A stretch of 12,638 nucleotides of DNA from Erysipelothrix sp. UBA3383 (GCA_002358955.1 DEPV01000056.1:1-12638), one strand, 5' to 3'; shown: positions 1 through 7,690, counted from the first letter of the stretch. Notes: generated from the letters alone by a model not told the origin. A program made the numbers and translations.

Positions 1-91
1 AATTTAAGCATAATACGTATATAATTAGATATAGATACTCTTGTTAATTATGAGGTCTTAATTGAAGGAGCTGGAAAAGGATGAAGTATAG

Positions 92-586
92 ATGATGGAA
101 AGACTAAAAAAGTACACTCTTGAATTATTATATTTTTTACTAAATTGGTACGTGATCATAATTGCATATTTTATATTAATAAGACAATCTTTGGGAATAA
201 ACTCGATCAATAGTGTATTAGATAAGATGCAGTGGGAATTGGCTCTGTACATCTACTTATTATTCCCGGCATTTTGTATTTTTTTAGCCTATCTGAGCAA
301 TCAATTAAGACTCAGAAGACAACTTGAGAAACGACCTACGGGTTTAAAAATAGTAATCGTTGCAACATTATTAGTTATTTTTGTAAATCTTCCTTATATT
401 GAATACATTCATGCAAATCAAGATTACATTTGTCAAACGTGTTTTAAACCAACTCGGATCAGTTCTGATGAGATTGATAGAAATTCTAATTTTTACTGGT
501 TAGGCACATCTCTTCTACTCTTTTTAGTTTCAGATTTTGTGATTCAAAACAAGCGTGAAATTAGAAGTGAATCTTCAGGTGATTAG
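92..586 (+). CDS. Small four-helix integral membrane protein of unknown function
   Basis: A 164-residue protein I do not recognise. It has four clear hydrophobic segments at about residues 10-30, 49-68, 85-103 and 135-151, joined by a basic loop (around 71-87, rich in Arg and Lys) that by the positive-inside rule should be cytoplasmic. The loop between helices 3 and 4 carries a CxxC pair (C114, C117) in an acidic, probably extracytoplasmic stretch, which could form a disulfide or bind metal; that is inference. The tail is hydrophilic. Two adjacent ATG codons (92 and 95) are possible starts, preceded by purine-rich AAGGAG (65-70) and GGAAAAGG (73-80). The gene converges on the - strand gene at 687-1193 and shares its terminator. 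Confidence is good that it is coding and low for any function. Confidence 0.7.
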   Translation: MMERLKKYTLELLYFLLNWYVIIIAYFILIRQSLGINSINSVLDKMQWELALYIYLLFPAFCIFLAYLSNQLRLRRQLEKRPTGLKIVIVATLLVIFVNLPYIEYIHANQDYICQTCFKPTRISSDEIDRNSNFYWLGTSLLLFLVSDFVIQNKREIRSESSGD

Positions 587-663
587 ATAACTGGTACTAT
601 AAACAACTTGCACAATAGCTGATGAGTTAATAAAAGCGCAATAATCCTATTTGATTAAATAAA

Positions 664-688
664 AAAAACGCACGTTATGTGCGTTTTT
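664..688. terminator. Bidirectional rho-independent terminator between convergent genes
   Basis: A perfect 10-bp inverted repeat, AAAAACGCAC (664-673) and GTGCGTTTTT (679-688), encloses a 5-nt loop. Read on the - strand it is followed by eight T residues (complement of 661-668), a strong terminator for the - strand gene, whose TAA stop (687-689) overlaps the stem. Read on + it ends in five T residues and can stop transcripts from the gene ending at 586. Confidence 0.85.
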
Positions 689-1193
689 AGTTGGTTGATG
701 CATACGGTGCATTCCATAGATTATTGTCATGGAACCAATCGCGTAGATCTTTAATATCAAAAGGTTTTTCTTTATCGTATGAAAGGCTATCAATAATTGT
801 ATATGCGCCATCTTCACTGTTGGTTTCAACAATGACAAACGCTGGCAATGATTCTACTTGATATGTTTTTTTGATTCCAATTACCGACATTTTGTTATCG
901 GTTAATTCAATCGGTTCAATATCAGGCAGTGCTCCTTCAAACTCTAAACCTAAGGGTATTAACAGGGATGTTGAGATGTATTGAGCATCTGAACTTCCAT
1001 CATCGAGATAAAACACATGCTTTCCAGGAGATGTAGATAAATAGGCTCCTAGAGTTGCTGTTGTTAGTTGATTTTCAGCCTGTAAATTTACTGCGTAACG
1101 ACCTTGATTGGAGTTGAAACGATTGTATATGAATACAAAGACTCCAACAAAGAGTACCACTACAGCAGTAATCATCATAATTTTTCTTTTCAT
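687..1193 (-). CDS. Membrane-anchored protein, possible thioredoxin-fold domain without CxxC
   Basis: A 168-residue protein. The N-terminus is MKRK followed by a hydrophobic helix (about 6-23) with no lipobox cysteine, so it is probably an uncleaved signal anchor with the rest outside the cell. The soluble part has a pattern reminiscent of a thioredoxin fold: a beta strand (HVFYLDDG, 59-66) followed by a helix where CxxC would sit, a strand-turn near residues 111-122 (YQVESLPAFVIV) whose P117 resembles the cis-proline loop, and a final amphipathic helix (DIKDLRDWF, 146-154). It has no cysteine, so it could not act as a classical redox enzyme. The fold call is inference from pattern alone. The start is supported by AAGGAG just upstream on the - strand. 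It is transcribed divergently from smc and has its own promoter. Confidence 0.7.
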   Translation of the reverse strand: MKRKIMMITAVVVLFVGVFVFIYNRFNSNQGRYAVNLQAENQLTTATLGAYLSTSPGKHVFYLDDGSSDAQYISTSLLIPLGLEFEGALPDIEPIELTDNKMSVIGIKKTYQVESLPAFVIVETNSEDGAYTIIDSLSYDKEKPFDIKDLRDWFHDNNLWNAPYASTN

Positions 1194-1213
1194 AATGACT
1201 CCTTACCACCGCT

Positions 1214-1242
1214 ATTCTAGCATGTGATGTTTTGAAATACAA
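1214..1242 (-). promoter_or_regulatory. Sigma-A type promoter for the - strand anchored-protein gene
   Basis: On the - strand, TTGTAT (complement of 1237-1242) and TAGAAT (complement of 1214-1219) are separated by exactly 17 bp, and the -10 is preceded by TGC, giving an extended -10. It lies about 20 nt upstream of the start codon at 1193, leaving a short leader that contains the AAGGAG site. Confidence 0.6.
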
Positions 1243-1294
1243 TTGCTTCACGGAAATTTCATAATTGAAGGCTTTTGGACCAATAAAGAAAGAC

Positions 1295-1323
1295 TGTATT
1301 TCTAAGTGATTTTACGCTATAAT
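1295..1323 (+). promoter_or_regulatory. Probable promoter of the smc operon
   Basis: A perfect TATAAT -10 box lies at 1318-1323. A weak -35 (TGTATT, 1295-1300) sits 17 bp upstream. The predicted start point near 1330 gives a leader of about 20 nt to the smc start at 1351. It is the only obvious + strand promoter before the five-gene operon. Confidence 0.55.
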
Positions 1324-1339
1324 AAGACAAGTTAGAAAT

Positions 1340-1345
1340 GGGGGT
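1340..1345 (+). promoter_or_regulatory. Ribosome binding site deciding the smc start
   Basis: GGGGGT lies 5-6 nt before ATG 1351 but only 2-3 nt before the in-frame GTG at 1348. This favours ATG 1351, so the protein begins MFLKKIEMQGFKSF as SMC proteins usually do. Confidence 0.55.
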
Positions 1346-1350
1346 AAGTG

Positions 1351-4275
1351 ATGTTCCTCAAAAAGATAGAAATGCAAGGGTTTAAGTCCTTTGCTGATAA
1401 AGTCGTTATCAATTTTGAAGACGAAGTAACTGGTATTGTTGGTCCTAATGGTTGTGGTAAATCCAACATTAGTGATGCGATACGTTGGGTCCTTGGAGAA
1501 CAATCATCTAAAAATATGCGTGGATCAAGTATGGTCGATGTTATTTTTAATGGAAGTGAAAACCGTAAGAAGGTTAACCTGGCCGAAGTTACACTAGTAT
1601 TTAACAATGAGAACAAAGCATTAAATTCAGAATATGAAGAAGTTGAAGTAACCCGTCGTTTATACCGTGATACCCGTGAATCACAATACATGATTAATAA
1701 GGTATCATGCCGTCTAAAAGACATTCATGATTTGGTTTTAGATACAGGATTGGGAAGGGATTCACTCTCCATTATCTCACAAGGAACCATTTCAAACTTT
1801 GCAGAGGCTAAACCCATTGATCGTCGTTTGATCTTTGAAGAAGCGGCAGGGGTATCCAAATATAAAAAACGTAAGATTGAATCCATTAATAAATTAGAAC
1901 GAACCAAAGAAAACATGGATCGTATGCAAGATATCGTGGATGAGATTACCAAACAAGTCAACTCCTTAAAACGTGCTGCTAAAAAAGCAGAGATTTATAT
2001 TGAAAAACGTGATCTTTTAAAATCCATTGAAGTATCCGTATTAGTTAAGGATGTTACAGATCTTAATACGATGATGGAAGCAGCAAGTAAAGAGCTGTTC
2101 AAACTTGAAAGTGAATTAGCACTGCTTGAAACCAATGTGGGTGTTTATGATCATGAATTGGTCCAGAAGAAAGATGAAATCTTTAAGCTTGACCAAGATC
2201 TGTCTAAAGCACAAGAAAAGATGATGCAATTTATTTCTGAAATTGGACGTCTTGAAGCACAGAAGATTGAAGCGGATGAGAAACGTAAGTATGCACTTGA
2301 AGTTGGAGATAAGATTCAAAAGGCTAAGGAATTAAGAAGTATGTTAGCTGATGCTAAATTGGAATTTGATGATCGATTCAAACGTCATCAAGAACTTAAG
2401 GCTGATATTGAAATCTTATCGGAACAACAATTGGAAAAGAATCAAACATTGGCTGTAGCAAACTCTAAAGTGAGTGGTGCTTCAGCAAGTATGAACTCTC
2501 TTAAAAACCGTATTGATGTTATTAACCATCGTATTGCACGTCCCTTTGAAGGACAGCAAGGGGTTCAATCCATTATGGATAATAAGGCTTCATTACCTGG
2601 GATCCATGATGCCATTGGAAACCTATTTACACCGATGGAAAGTTATGAGACAGCAATGACAACTGCCTTAGCAGGAGCTGTTATGCATATTGTTACCAGT
2701 ACTGGTGAAGATGCTGTTAATGCGATTAATTTCTTGAAGAAAAATAGATCGGGTCGAGCAACCTTTGTACCACTTACTATCAGTCGTAAACGCTGGGTGA
2801 GTGATGATGCAATGTTAATCTGTAACAATGCTAAAGGATTCTGTGGTGTTGGAGAAATGTTTGTTAGCAATGATGAACAATACGATGCACTAAGAAACTC
2901 ACTGCTTGGTAATGTCTTGATTGTAGAAACCATTGAAGATGCTAATACACTGGCAAAACGTCTAAACCACTCTTATAAAATTGTTACCCTTGATGGGGAT
3001 GTGATTCATACCGGTGGTGTGATGTCAGGTGGTCGATCACAACAAAACTCAAACTCCATGATGTCACTTCGTAAAGATAAGGCAGATTTAGAGTCAGAGT
3101 ATGCAATTAAGCAAGATCAGCTAATTCATTTAGAAAATCAATTAGGAACCCTACAAACTGAAATCAGAGAGGTAGCAGATACCTTGATGAGTCGACGTTT
3201 AGCACTGGCGACCATTGAACCACTACTTGATGTGAAGCGTTCCAAGTATGAAAGCATTAAGGCTGAGTATGAGGCTCTGGACATTCAGGATGATCAAGAT
3301 GAAGTGATGCCAGCTGACGATCTAGTATCTAAATTAAACCAAGCACTGATGAATCGTGATGAAATTACATCAAACATCAGCTTGATGCGTGAGAAACGCA
3401 ATCAGTTGAGTCATGATGTGAAACGTCGTGAAGCATCATTTAGAGAAGATCGCAGTGAACTGAATGCTTTAACAAACAGCATTCACCAATTGAAATTAGA
3501 ACAAGCCAAACAACAAACCCGTCGTGAGAATGGTTTAGAACGACTCAGTTCGGAATACCAAATGACTTATGATTATGCACTTGAAAACATCTATGATGAA
3601 TCTGCAGCTCATAACCGTGCTGAAGTGATGCGTTTAAGAAGTGAGATTGCAAACCTGGGTAATGTTAACCTAGAGGCACCTGCTGAATATTTAGAGGCAA
3701 GTGAGCGTCATGAGTTCTTAACCAAACAATTGAATGATCTTTTCGCAGCACGTGATAAGTTACTGGCTGTGATTGAAGAGATGGATGCCATCATGGTAGT
3801 TCAATTCAAAGAGATGTTTGATAAGATTAACGCTGAATTGGGCGATGTGTTTGCAGCACTCTTTGGGGGTGGTAAAGCACGTCTGATTCTAGAGGATGAA
3901 GATGATTTACTGAATACAGGAATTGACATTGATGTTCAACCTCCTGGAAAATCAGTCCAAAACATTCGTTTATTCTCAGGGGGAGAGAAATCACTGATTG
4001 CTATATCAGTCTTATTCTCAATCCTTAGAGCTCGACTTGTCCCATTATGTATTTTTGATGAGGTCGAGGCGGCACTAGACCAAGCTAACGTTGAACGCTT
4101 GGCACATTATATTAAGAATTTCTCAGATGATACACAATTTATTCTGATTACTCACCGTCCAGGAACCATGGCACAGTGTGATGTATTGTATGGTGTAACC
4201 ATGCCTACAAAGGGTGTATCCAATATGATTCGCGTCAAACTTTCAGAGGCAATCGCACTAAGGGAGGATGAATAG
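1351..4275 (+). CDS. smc: Chromosome partition/condensin ATPase SMC (short-armed)
   Basis: The core ATPase of bacterial condensin, which with ScpA and ScpB loads near the origin and extrudes DNA loops. At 974 residues it is about 200 shorter than the roughly 1,190 of Bacillus subtilis SMC. Seen in order: N-terminal half-head with Walker A GPNGCGKSN (about 31-39) and Q-loop SIISQG (140-145); first coiled coil about 165-390; hinge about 395-560, with GVQSIM and GDVIHTGGVMSGG near its ends; second coiled coil about 570-765; conserved LGNVNLEAP (769-777); then the C-terminal half-head with signature LFSGGEKS (874-881), Walker B/D-loop CIFDEVEAALD (900-910) and switch histidine in THRPGTM (H935). 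No motif is missing, so the short length reflects shorter arms, not truncation. First gene of the operon; ftsY follows after 1 nt. Confidence 0.97.
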   Translation: MFLKKIEMQGFKSFADKVVINFEDEVTGIVGPNGCGKSNISDAIRWVLGEQSSKNMRGSSMVDVIFNGSENRKKVNLAEVTLVFNNENKALNSEYEEVEVTRRLYRDTRESQYMINKVSCRLKDIHDLVLDTGLGRDSLSIISQGTISNFAEAKPIDRRLIFEEAAGVSKYKKRKIESINKLERTKENMDRMQDIVDEITKQVNSLKRAAKKAEIYIEKRDLLKSIEVSVLVKDVTDLNTMMEAASKELFKLESELALLETNVGVYDHELVQKKDEIFKLDQDLSKAQEKMMQFISEIGRLEAQKIEADEKRKYALEVGDKIQKAKELRSMLADAKLEFDDRFKRHQELKADIEILSEQQLEKNQTLAVANSKVSGASASMNSLKNRIDVINHRIARPFEGQQGVQSIMDNKASLPGIHDAIGNLFTPMESYETAMTTALAGAVMHIVTSTGEDAVNAINFLKKNRSGRATFVPLTISRKRWVSDDAMLICNNAKGFCGVGEMFVSNDEQYDALRNSLLGNVLIVETIEDANTLAKRLNHSYKIVTLDGDVIHTGGVMSGGRSQQNSNSMMSLRKDKADLESEYAIKQDQLIHLENQLGTLQTEIREVADTLMSRRLALATIEPLLDVKRSKYESIKAEYEALDIQDDQDEVMPADDLVSKLNQALMNRDEITSNISLMREKRNQLSHDVKRREASFREDRSELNALTNSIHQLKLEQAKQQTRRENGLERLSSEYQMTYDYALENIYDESAAHNRAEVMRLRSEIANLGNVNLEAPAEYLEASERHEFLTKQLNDLFAARDKLLAVIEEMDAIMVVQFKEMFDKINAELGDVFAALFGGGKARLILEDEDDLLNTGIDIDVQPPGKSVQNIRLFSGGEKSLIAISVLFSILRARLVPLCIFDEVEAALDQANVERLAHYIKNFSDDTQFILITHRPGTMAQCDVLYGVTMPTKGVSNMIRVKLSEAIALREDE
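4261..4267 (+). promoter_or_regulatory. Ribosome binding site deciding the ftsY start
   Basis: AGGGAGG inside the end of smc directly abuts an ATG at 4268, which is too close for initiation, but lies 9 nt before ATG 4277. The start at 4277 also gives the usual FtsY N-terminus MGLFKRF. The ATG at 4268 is therefore rejected. Confidence 0.7.
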
Positions 4276-4276
4276 A

Positions 4277-5221
4277 ATGGGATTATTTAAACGATTTCGA
4301 AAGAAAAAAGAAACTGATCAAGATCAAGCACTGTATCAAACAGGACTTGAAGCTACAAAACAAAGTTTTGGCTCTAAGTTAAAATCTCTGTTTACTGGGA
4401 AACCACAGTTTGATGATGCATGGTTTGATCATCTGCTTGCAGTTTTAATTCAGTCTGATGTTTCATTAAAATCATCACAAAAGATTATAAAAGCATTTCG
4501 TAAGCAAATTAAATCCAACATGGATCAAGATGAGGCTATTGAGCTACTGATTGAAATCATGTTTCAACAGTATGGTGAAAACCTACCCATCTATGAAACT
4601 CATGATGGCTTAAACGTATTTCTTGTAGTAGGGGTTAATGGAAGTGGTAAAACCACAACCTGTGCAAAACTTGCACACCACTACATCTCACAAGGTAAGA
4701 AAGTCTTACTGGTGGGTGGGGATACCTTCCGTGCAGCAGGAAGCTCTCAAATGGGGGCTTGGGCTGAAACGGTTGGAGCAGGATTTGTAGGTGGTAGTGA
4801 AAACCAAGATCCAGCATCCGTTTATGTTGATGCAGCACGTGTTGCAAAAGCAGAAGGCTATGATGTTATGATTTGTGATTCATCAGGACGTTTACAAAAC
4901 AAAACAAACTTGATGAAAGAGCTTGAAAAAATGAAACGTGTTTTAGTACGTGAGGTCGATCATATTGATCATACCTACCTTGTCATTGATGGGAATACCG
5001 GACAAAACGGGTTATCACAAGCTAAAGGATTTACTGAAGTGACTGATGTGAACTCTTTAATTGTTACTAAACTTGATGGATCACCAAAAGGTGGGGTATT
5101 ACTAAGCATTAAAGATGAGCTTGGCATTAAAGTAAGTTATATTGGTCTTGGTGAGTCACTGGATGACTTAAGACCTTTTGATATAGAGTCCTATCTAGGA
5201 AATCTGGTTGAAGGACTATGA
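4277..5221 (+). CDS. ftsY: Signal recognition particle receptor FtsY
   Basis: SRP receptor GTPase at the inner face of the membrane. It docks Ffh-ribosome complexes and delivers nascent membrane proteins to the Sec translocon. It is 314 residues, a minimal NG-domain form: a short basic amphipathic membrane-targeting start (GLFKRFRKKK), N-domain helices to about 110, then the GTPase with P-loop GVNGSGKTTT (119-128), DTFRAA (149-154), G3 motif DSSGR (201-205), GQN (242-244), G4 TKLDG (264-268) and GLGESLDDLRPFD (290-302). The G3 motif is normally DTAGR and DTFRAA is normally followed by A..EQL, here GSSQM, so the protein is divergent. It lies 1 nt after smc and overlaps ylxM by 4 nt (ATGA), implying coupled translation. 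TGA is its stop. Confidence 0.95.
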   Translation: MGLFKRFRKKKETDQDQALYQTGLEATKQSFGSKLKSLFTGKPQFDDAWFDHLLAVLIQSDVSLKSSQKIIKAFRKQIKSNMDQDEAIELLIEIMFQQYGENLPIYETHDGLNVFLVVGVNGSGKTTTCAKLAHHYISQGKKVLLVGGDTFRAAGSSQMGAWAETVGAGFVGGSENQDPASVYVDAARVAKAEGYDVMICDSSGRLQNKTNLMKELEKMKRVLVREVDHIDHTYLVIDGNTGQNGLSQAKGFTEVTDVNSLIVTKLDGSPKGGVLLSIKDELGIKVSYIGLGESLDDLRPFDIESYLGNLVEGL

Positions 5222-5523
5222 TTTTAGAGAAAGCACTTCATATCAATCAGTTGTTTGATGTTTACGGGGAACTGTTAACACCACGACAAAAAGAAGTATT
5301 TCAGTATTATTACCACGAAGATCTCTCTTATCAAGAGATTGCGGACCTATTGGGTATCTCTAAGGCTGCAATCTATGATAATATATCTAAGACATCAGTA
5401 ATATTAGAGGATTATGAGGCGAAGCTTCATTTAGTAGCACTGATTGAAGAGCTGAGTGGGTTGAATGAGGATACCATTTCAGAGATATTAAAGAAACATA
5501 CTCCAGGAGGACATTATGAGTAA
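5218..5523 (+). CDS. ylxM: YlxM/p13-family SRP-associated helix-turn-helix protein
   Basis: A 101-residue protein of the UPF0122/YlxM family. It resembles sigma-factor region 4: LTPRQKEVFQYYYHEDLSYQ (20-39), then EIADLLGIS as first helix and KAAIYDNI as recognition helix, followed by an acidic C-terminal helix. Family members usually sit beside ftsY or ffh, and the streptococcal homologue has been reported to modulate SRP GTPase activity. Its place directly after ftsY supports that role, though ffh does not follow here. The start overlaps the ftsY stop in an ATGA arrangement with a close AAGGA, suggesting translational coupling. Its last 8 nt overlap ackA. Confidence 0.9.
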   Translation: MILEKALHINQLFDVYGELLTPRQKEVFQYYYHEDLSYQEIADLLGISKAAIYDNISKTSVILEDYEAKLHLVALIEELSGLNEDTISEILKKHTPGGHYE

Positions 5524-6712
5524 AGTATTAGCAGTTAATGCGGGAAGTAGTTCCCTAAAATTCCAATTATTGGAAATGCCAGAGGCAACAGTATTAGCAG
5601 ATGGAATCGTTGAACGTATTGGTTTAAACGATGGAATTTTTACAATCAAATACGATGGTAACAAAGATACCGTAACACTTGATATTCCAAACCATTCAGT
5701 TGCAGCTGAACTTGTACTAAATGGAATTAAAGAAAAAGGAATCTTAGCTGATTTATCAGATATCGTTGCAGCAGGACACCGTGTTGTTCACGGGGGAGAG
5801 TACTTCTCAGAAAGTACGCTTGTAACTGAAGATTCAATCGCTAAAGTTGAAGAGTTAGCAGATCTTGCACCACTTCATAACCCAGCAAACTTAATTGGAT
5901 ACCATGCTTTTAAAGAAGCATTACCAAATGCAACACACATCTTTGCATTTGATACAGCGTTCCACCAAACAATGACACCTGAAGTATTTACATATGCTCT
6001 ACCATATGAGTACTATACAGACCTTAAAGTGCGTCGTTATGGAATGCACGGAATTTCTCATGAATTTGTTGCACACCGTGCAGCAGAATTAATGGGTAAA
6101 GAAGAACAATCAAACATCATTACACTACACTTAGGAAACGGTGCCTCAATCACTGCAGTTCAAGATGGAAAATGTGTTAATACATCAATGGGTATGACAC
6201 CACTTGCTGGAGTTATGATGGGAACTCGTTCAGGTGATATTGACCCAGCGATTACAACATACTTAATGCGTAAATTAGATAAGACAGCTGAAGAAGTTGT
6301 TGATATCTTCAATAAGAAATCAGGAATGTTAGGAGTATCGGGAATTTCATCCGATGCACGTGACATTGAAGATGCTATTGCAGAAGGTAACGAGCGTGCA
6401 ATTCTTACACGTGAAATCTATGCAGAACGCGTACGCCAAATTGTTGGTGGATATGCAATGCAATTAGGTAAGGTCGATGGAATCGTCTTTACTGCAGGTG
6501 TTGGAGAAAACGATACAGGAATCCGTGAAGCAATTCTTGAACTGCTACAAACAGGAATGGGAATTGAATTTGACCGTGAGTTAAACTCAAAAACACGTGG
6601 AAAAGAAGTAAAACTTTCAACTGAAGATTCAAAAGTTGATGTATGGGTTATTCCTACAAACGAAGAGCTTGTGATTGCATCTGATGCATTCAGAATCCAT
6701 AATGCTCAATAG
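5516..6712 (+). CDS. ackA: Acetate kinase
   Basis: Cytoplasmic enzyme that interconverts acetyl phosphate plus ADP with acetate plus ATP, the ATP-yielding step of acetate fermentation when paired with phosphotransacetylase. It is 398 residues, the normal family length. Visible active-site elements: N8 in NAGSSSLKFQ, R89 and H92 in GHRVVHGG, D146 in FDTAFHQ, H178 in RYGMHGISH, the GNGAS loop (207-211), R238 in GTRSGD, the nucleotide-site loop FTAGVGEND (325-333) and E383/E384 in PTNEEL. A strong AGGAGG (5505-5510) lies 5 nt before ATG 5516. Codon choice looks more uniform than in neighbours (GGA for Gly, GAA for Glu, ACA for Thr, CCA for Pro), consistent with high expression. It overlaps ylxM by 8 nt and the next gene by 11 nt. 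No pta gene is in view. Confidence 0.97.
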   Translation: MSKVLAVNAGSSSLKFQLLEMPEATVLADGIVERIGLNDGIFTIKYDGNKDTVTLDIPNHSVAAELVLNGIKEKGILADLSDIVAAGHRVVHGGEYFSESTLVTEDSIAKVEELADLAPLHNPANLIGYHAFKEALPNATHIFAFDTAFHQTMTPEVFTYALPYEYYTDLKVRRYGMHGISHEFVAHRAAELMGKEEQSNIITLHLGNGASITAVQDGKCVNTSMGMTPLAGVMMGTRSGDIDPAITTYLMRKLDKTAEEVVDIFNKKSGMLGVSGISSDARDIEDAIAEGNERAILTREIYAERVRQIVGGYAMQLGKVDGIVFTAGVGENDTGIREAILELLQTGMGIEFDRELNSKTRGKEVKLSTEDSKVDVWVIPTNEELVIASDAFRIHNAQ

Positions 6713-7628
6713 TCAATTTCTTGAATATGTAGAATCTTATGAGACCATTTGTATATTTCGTCATTACAACCCAGATGGGGATGCACTTGGCTCACAAGTA
6801 GGTTTAGCACGTTGGTTAAAACTGAATTATCCTGAAAAGAAAGTCTTAATGTTAGGGGAAGATGCTCATAACTTTAAGATTTATGAACCGATGGATAAAG
6901 TTGAGAACTTAGGAACATACTTAAGTATCATTCTTGATAGTGCGACTCAAGCACGCGTCGATGATCAACGATTTATTGCAGCGGATGCAATTATTAAAAT
7001 TGATCACCACATCGAAGTGGATGAGTATGGTGATTTACAAATTGTGGATGTTACTAAAGGAAGTACCTGTGAAATTTTAGCAAATCTTTTATTATCATTT
7101 GAAAATAAGATGATGAATGCAAGTATTGCAAACACGATTTTATCAGGAATCCTAACGGACTCACAAAAATTCACCATTGAATCAACAACTGCTGATACAC
7201 TGCGTACAGCAGCTCAACTGATGGATCATGGGGCCAATATTACGGAGTTGAATCAAGACTTGTTCTCACAACCCGTAGAGATTTGGAAACGTCGTCGTAC
7301 TTTACAAAATGAAGTTGTCTTTAAAGATAACTTTGCGTATGCAATCATTGATCAAAGCAAACTTGATGAGATGGGACTTCTGGATCGTCAAGCTAAAATC
7401 TTTGTTAATATGATGGCTGGGATTGAAGAGTACAACATTTGGGCTATCTTTACTCAAGATGAGGAAGGTTACTTCAATGGATCACTTCGATCACGTACTC
7501 ATACTATCAACGAACTTGCTGCCAAGTATAATGGTGGTGGGCATCGTTTAGCATGTGGTACCAATACTCTAACAAAAGAGATGATGTTTGATTTAATAGA
7601 AGAACTTGCTGAATTATCAAAACAATAA
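6702..7628 (+). CDS. nrnA: DHH/DHHA1 phosphoesterase, NrnA-like (nanoRNase or cyclic-dinucleotide-related)
   Basis: Member of the DHH superfamily of Mn-dependent phosphoesterases. The NrnA group degrades short oligoribonucleotides and dephosphorylates pAp, and some relatives hydrolyse pApA from c-di-AMP breakdown. It is 308 residues from ATG 6702. Visible motifs: H21-YNPDGDALGS (metal ligands D25 and D27), LDSAT (78-82), the DHH signature (101-103), LTDSQKF (151-157), and the DHHA1 substrate-binding motif GGGHRLACG (278-286). No membrane segment is present, which separates it from GdpP. In-frame ATGs at 6675 and 6684 lie deeper in ackA; 6702 gives an 11-nt overlap and a family-like N-terminus, but none has a good Shine-Dalgarno, so initiation probably depends on coupling to ackA. 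Substrate among the family options is not resolvable here. Last gene before the terminator at 7636. Confidence 0.88.
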   Translation: MLNSQFLEYVESYETICIFRHYNPDGDALGSQVGLARWLKLNYPEKKVLMLGEDAHNFKIYEPMDKVENLGTYLSIILDSATQARVDDQRFIAADAIIKIDHHIEVDEYGDLQIVDVTKGSTCEILANLLLSFENKMMNASIANTILSGILTDSQKFTIESTTADTLRTAAQLMDHGANITELNQDLFSQPVEIWKRRRTLQNEVVFKDNFAYAIIDQSKLDEMGLLDRQAKIFVNMMAGIEEYNIWAIFTQDEEGYFNGSLRSRTHTINELAAKYNGGGHRLACGTNTLTKEMMFDLIEELAELSKQ

Positions 7629-7635
7629 ACTACTT

Positions 7636-7659
7636 AAACACACCTTCGGGTGTGTTTTT
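7636..7659 (+). terminator. Rho-independent terminator with C(UUCG)G tetraloop, end of smc operon
   Basis: A 9-bp stem AAACACACC (7636-7644) / GGTGTGTTT (7649-7657) encloses TTCG closed by a C-G pair, the extra-stable UUCG tetraloop. The 3' arm runs into a five-T tract (7655-7659). It lies 8 nt after the nrnA-like stop. Confidence 0.9.
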
Positions 7660-7690
7660 AAATGCTGAAACTTTTATGAATCCATTGTGC

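Noticed and set aside
20..25. TATAAT as a -10 box for the first gene
   Set aside because: The matching -35 would lie at or beyond the window edge, and such hexamers are common in AT-rich sequence.
81..95. A four-codon leader ORF (ATG 81 to TGA 93-95) overlapping the start of the membrane protein gene
   Set aside because: It is too short to tell from chance, and the Shine-Dalgarno-like purines serve either start equally well.
1201..1350. Riboswitch or other structured leader before smc
   Set aside because: The predicted leader is only about 20 nt, and no extended stem-loop structure is visible in the divergent intergenic region.
1332..2933. Open frames on the - strand inside smc
   Set aside because: They are antisense shadows of a gene with complete family motifs, with no plausible start signals or domains.
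1351..4275. SMC looked truncated or internally deleted because it is about 200 residues shorter than usual
   Set aside because: Both half-heads, the hinge and all ATPase motifs are intact in one open frame, and both arms are shortened to a similar extent, so it is treated as a natural short-armed SMC.
4268..4276. ATG at 4268 as the ftsY start
   Set aside because: It directly abuts the AGGGAGG site, leaving no spacing. ATG 4277 has 9 nt spacing and gives the usual MGLFKRF start.
5461..5489. TTGAAT-17 bp-GATATT as an internal promoter for ackA
   Set aside because: Both hexamers match consensus at only four of six positions and lie in coding sequence, so I mention it in a finding but do not annotate it.
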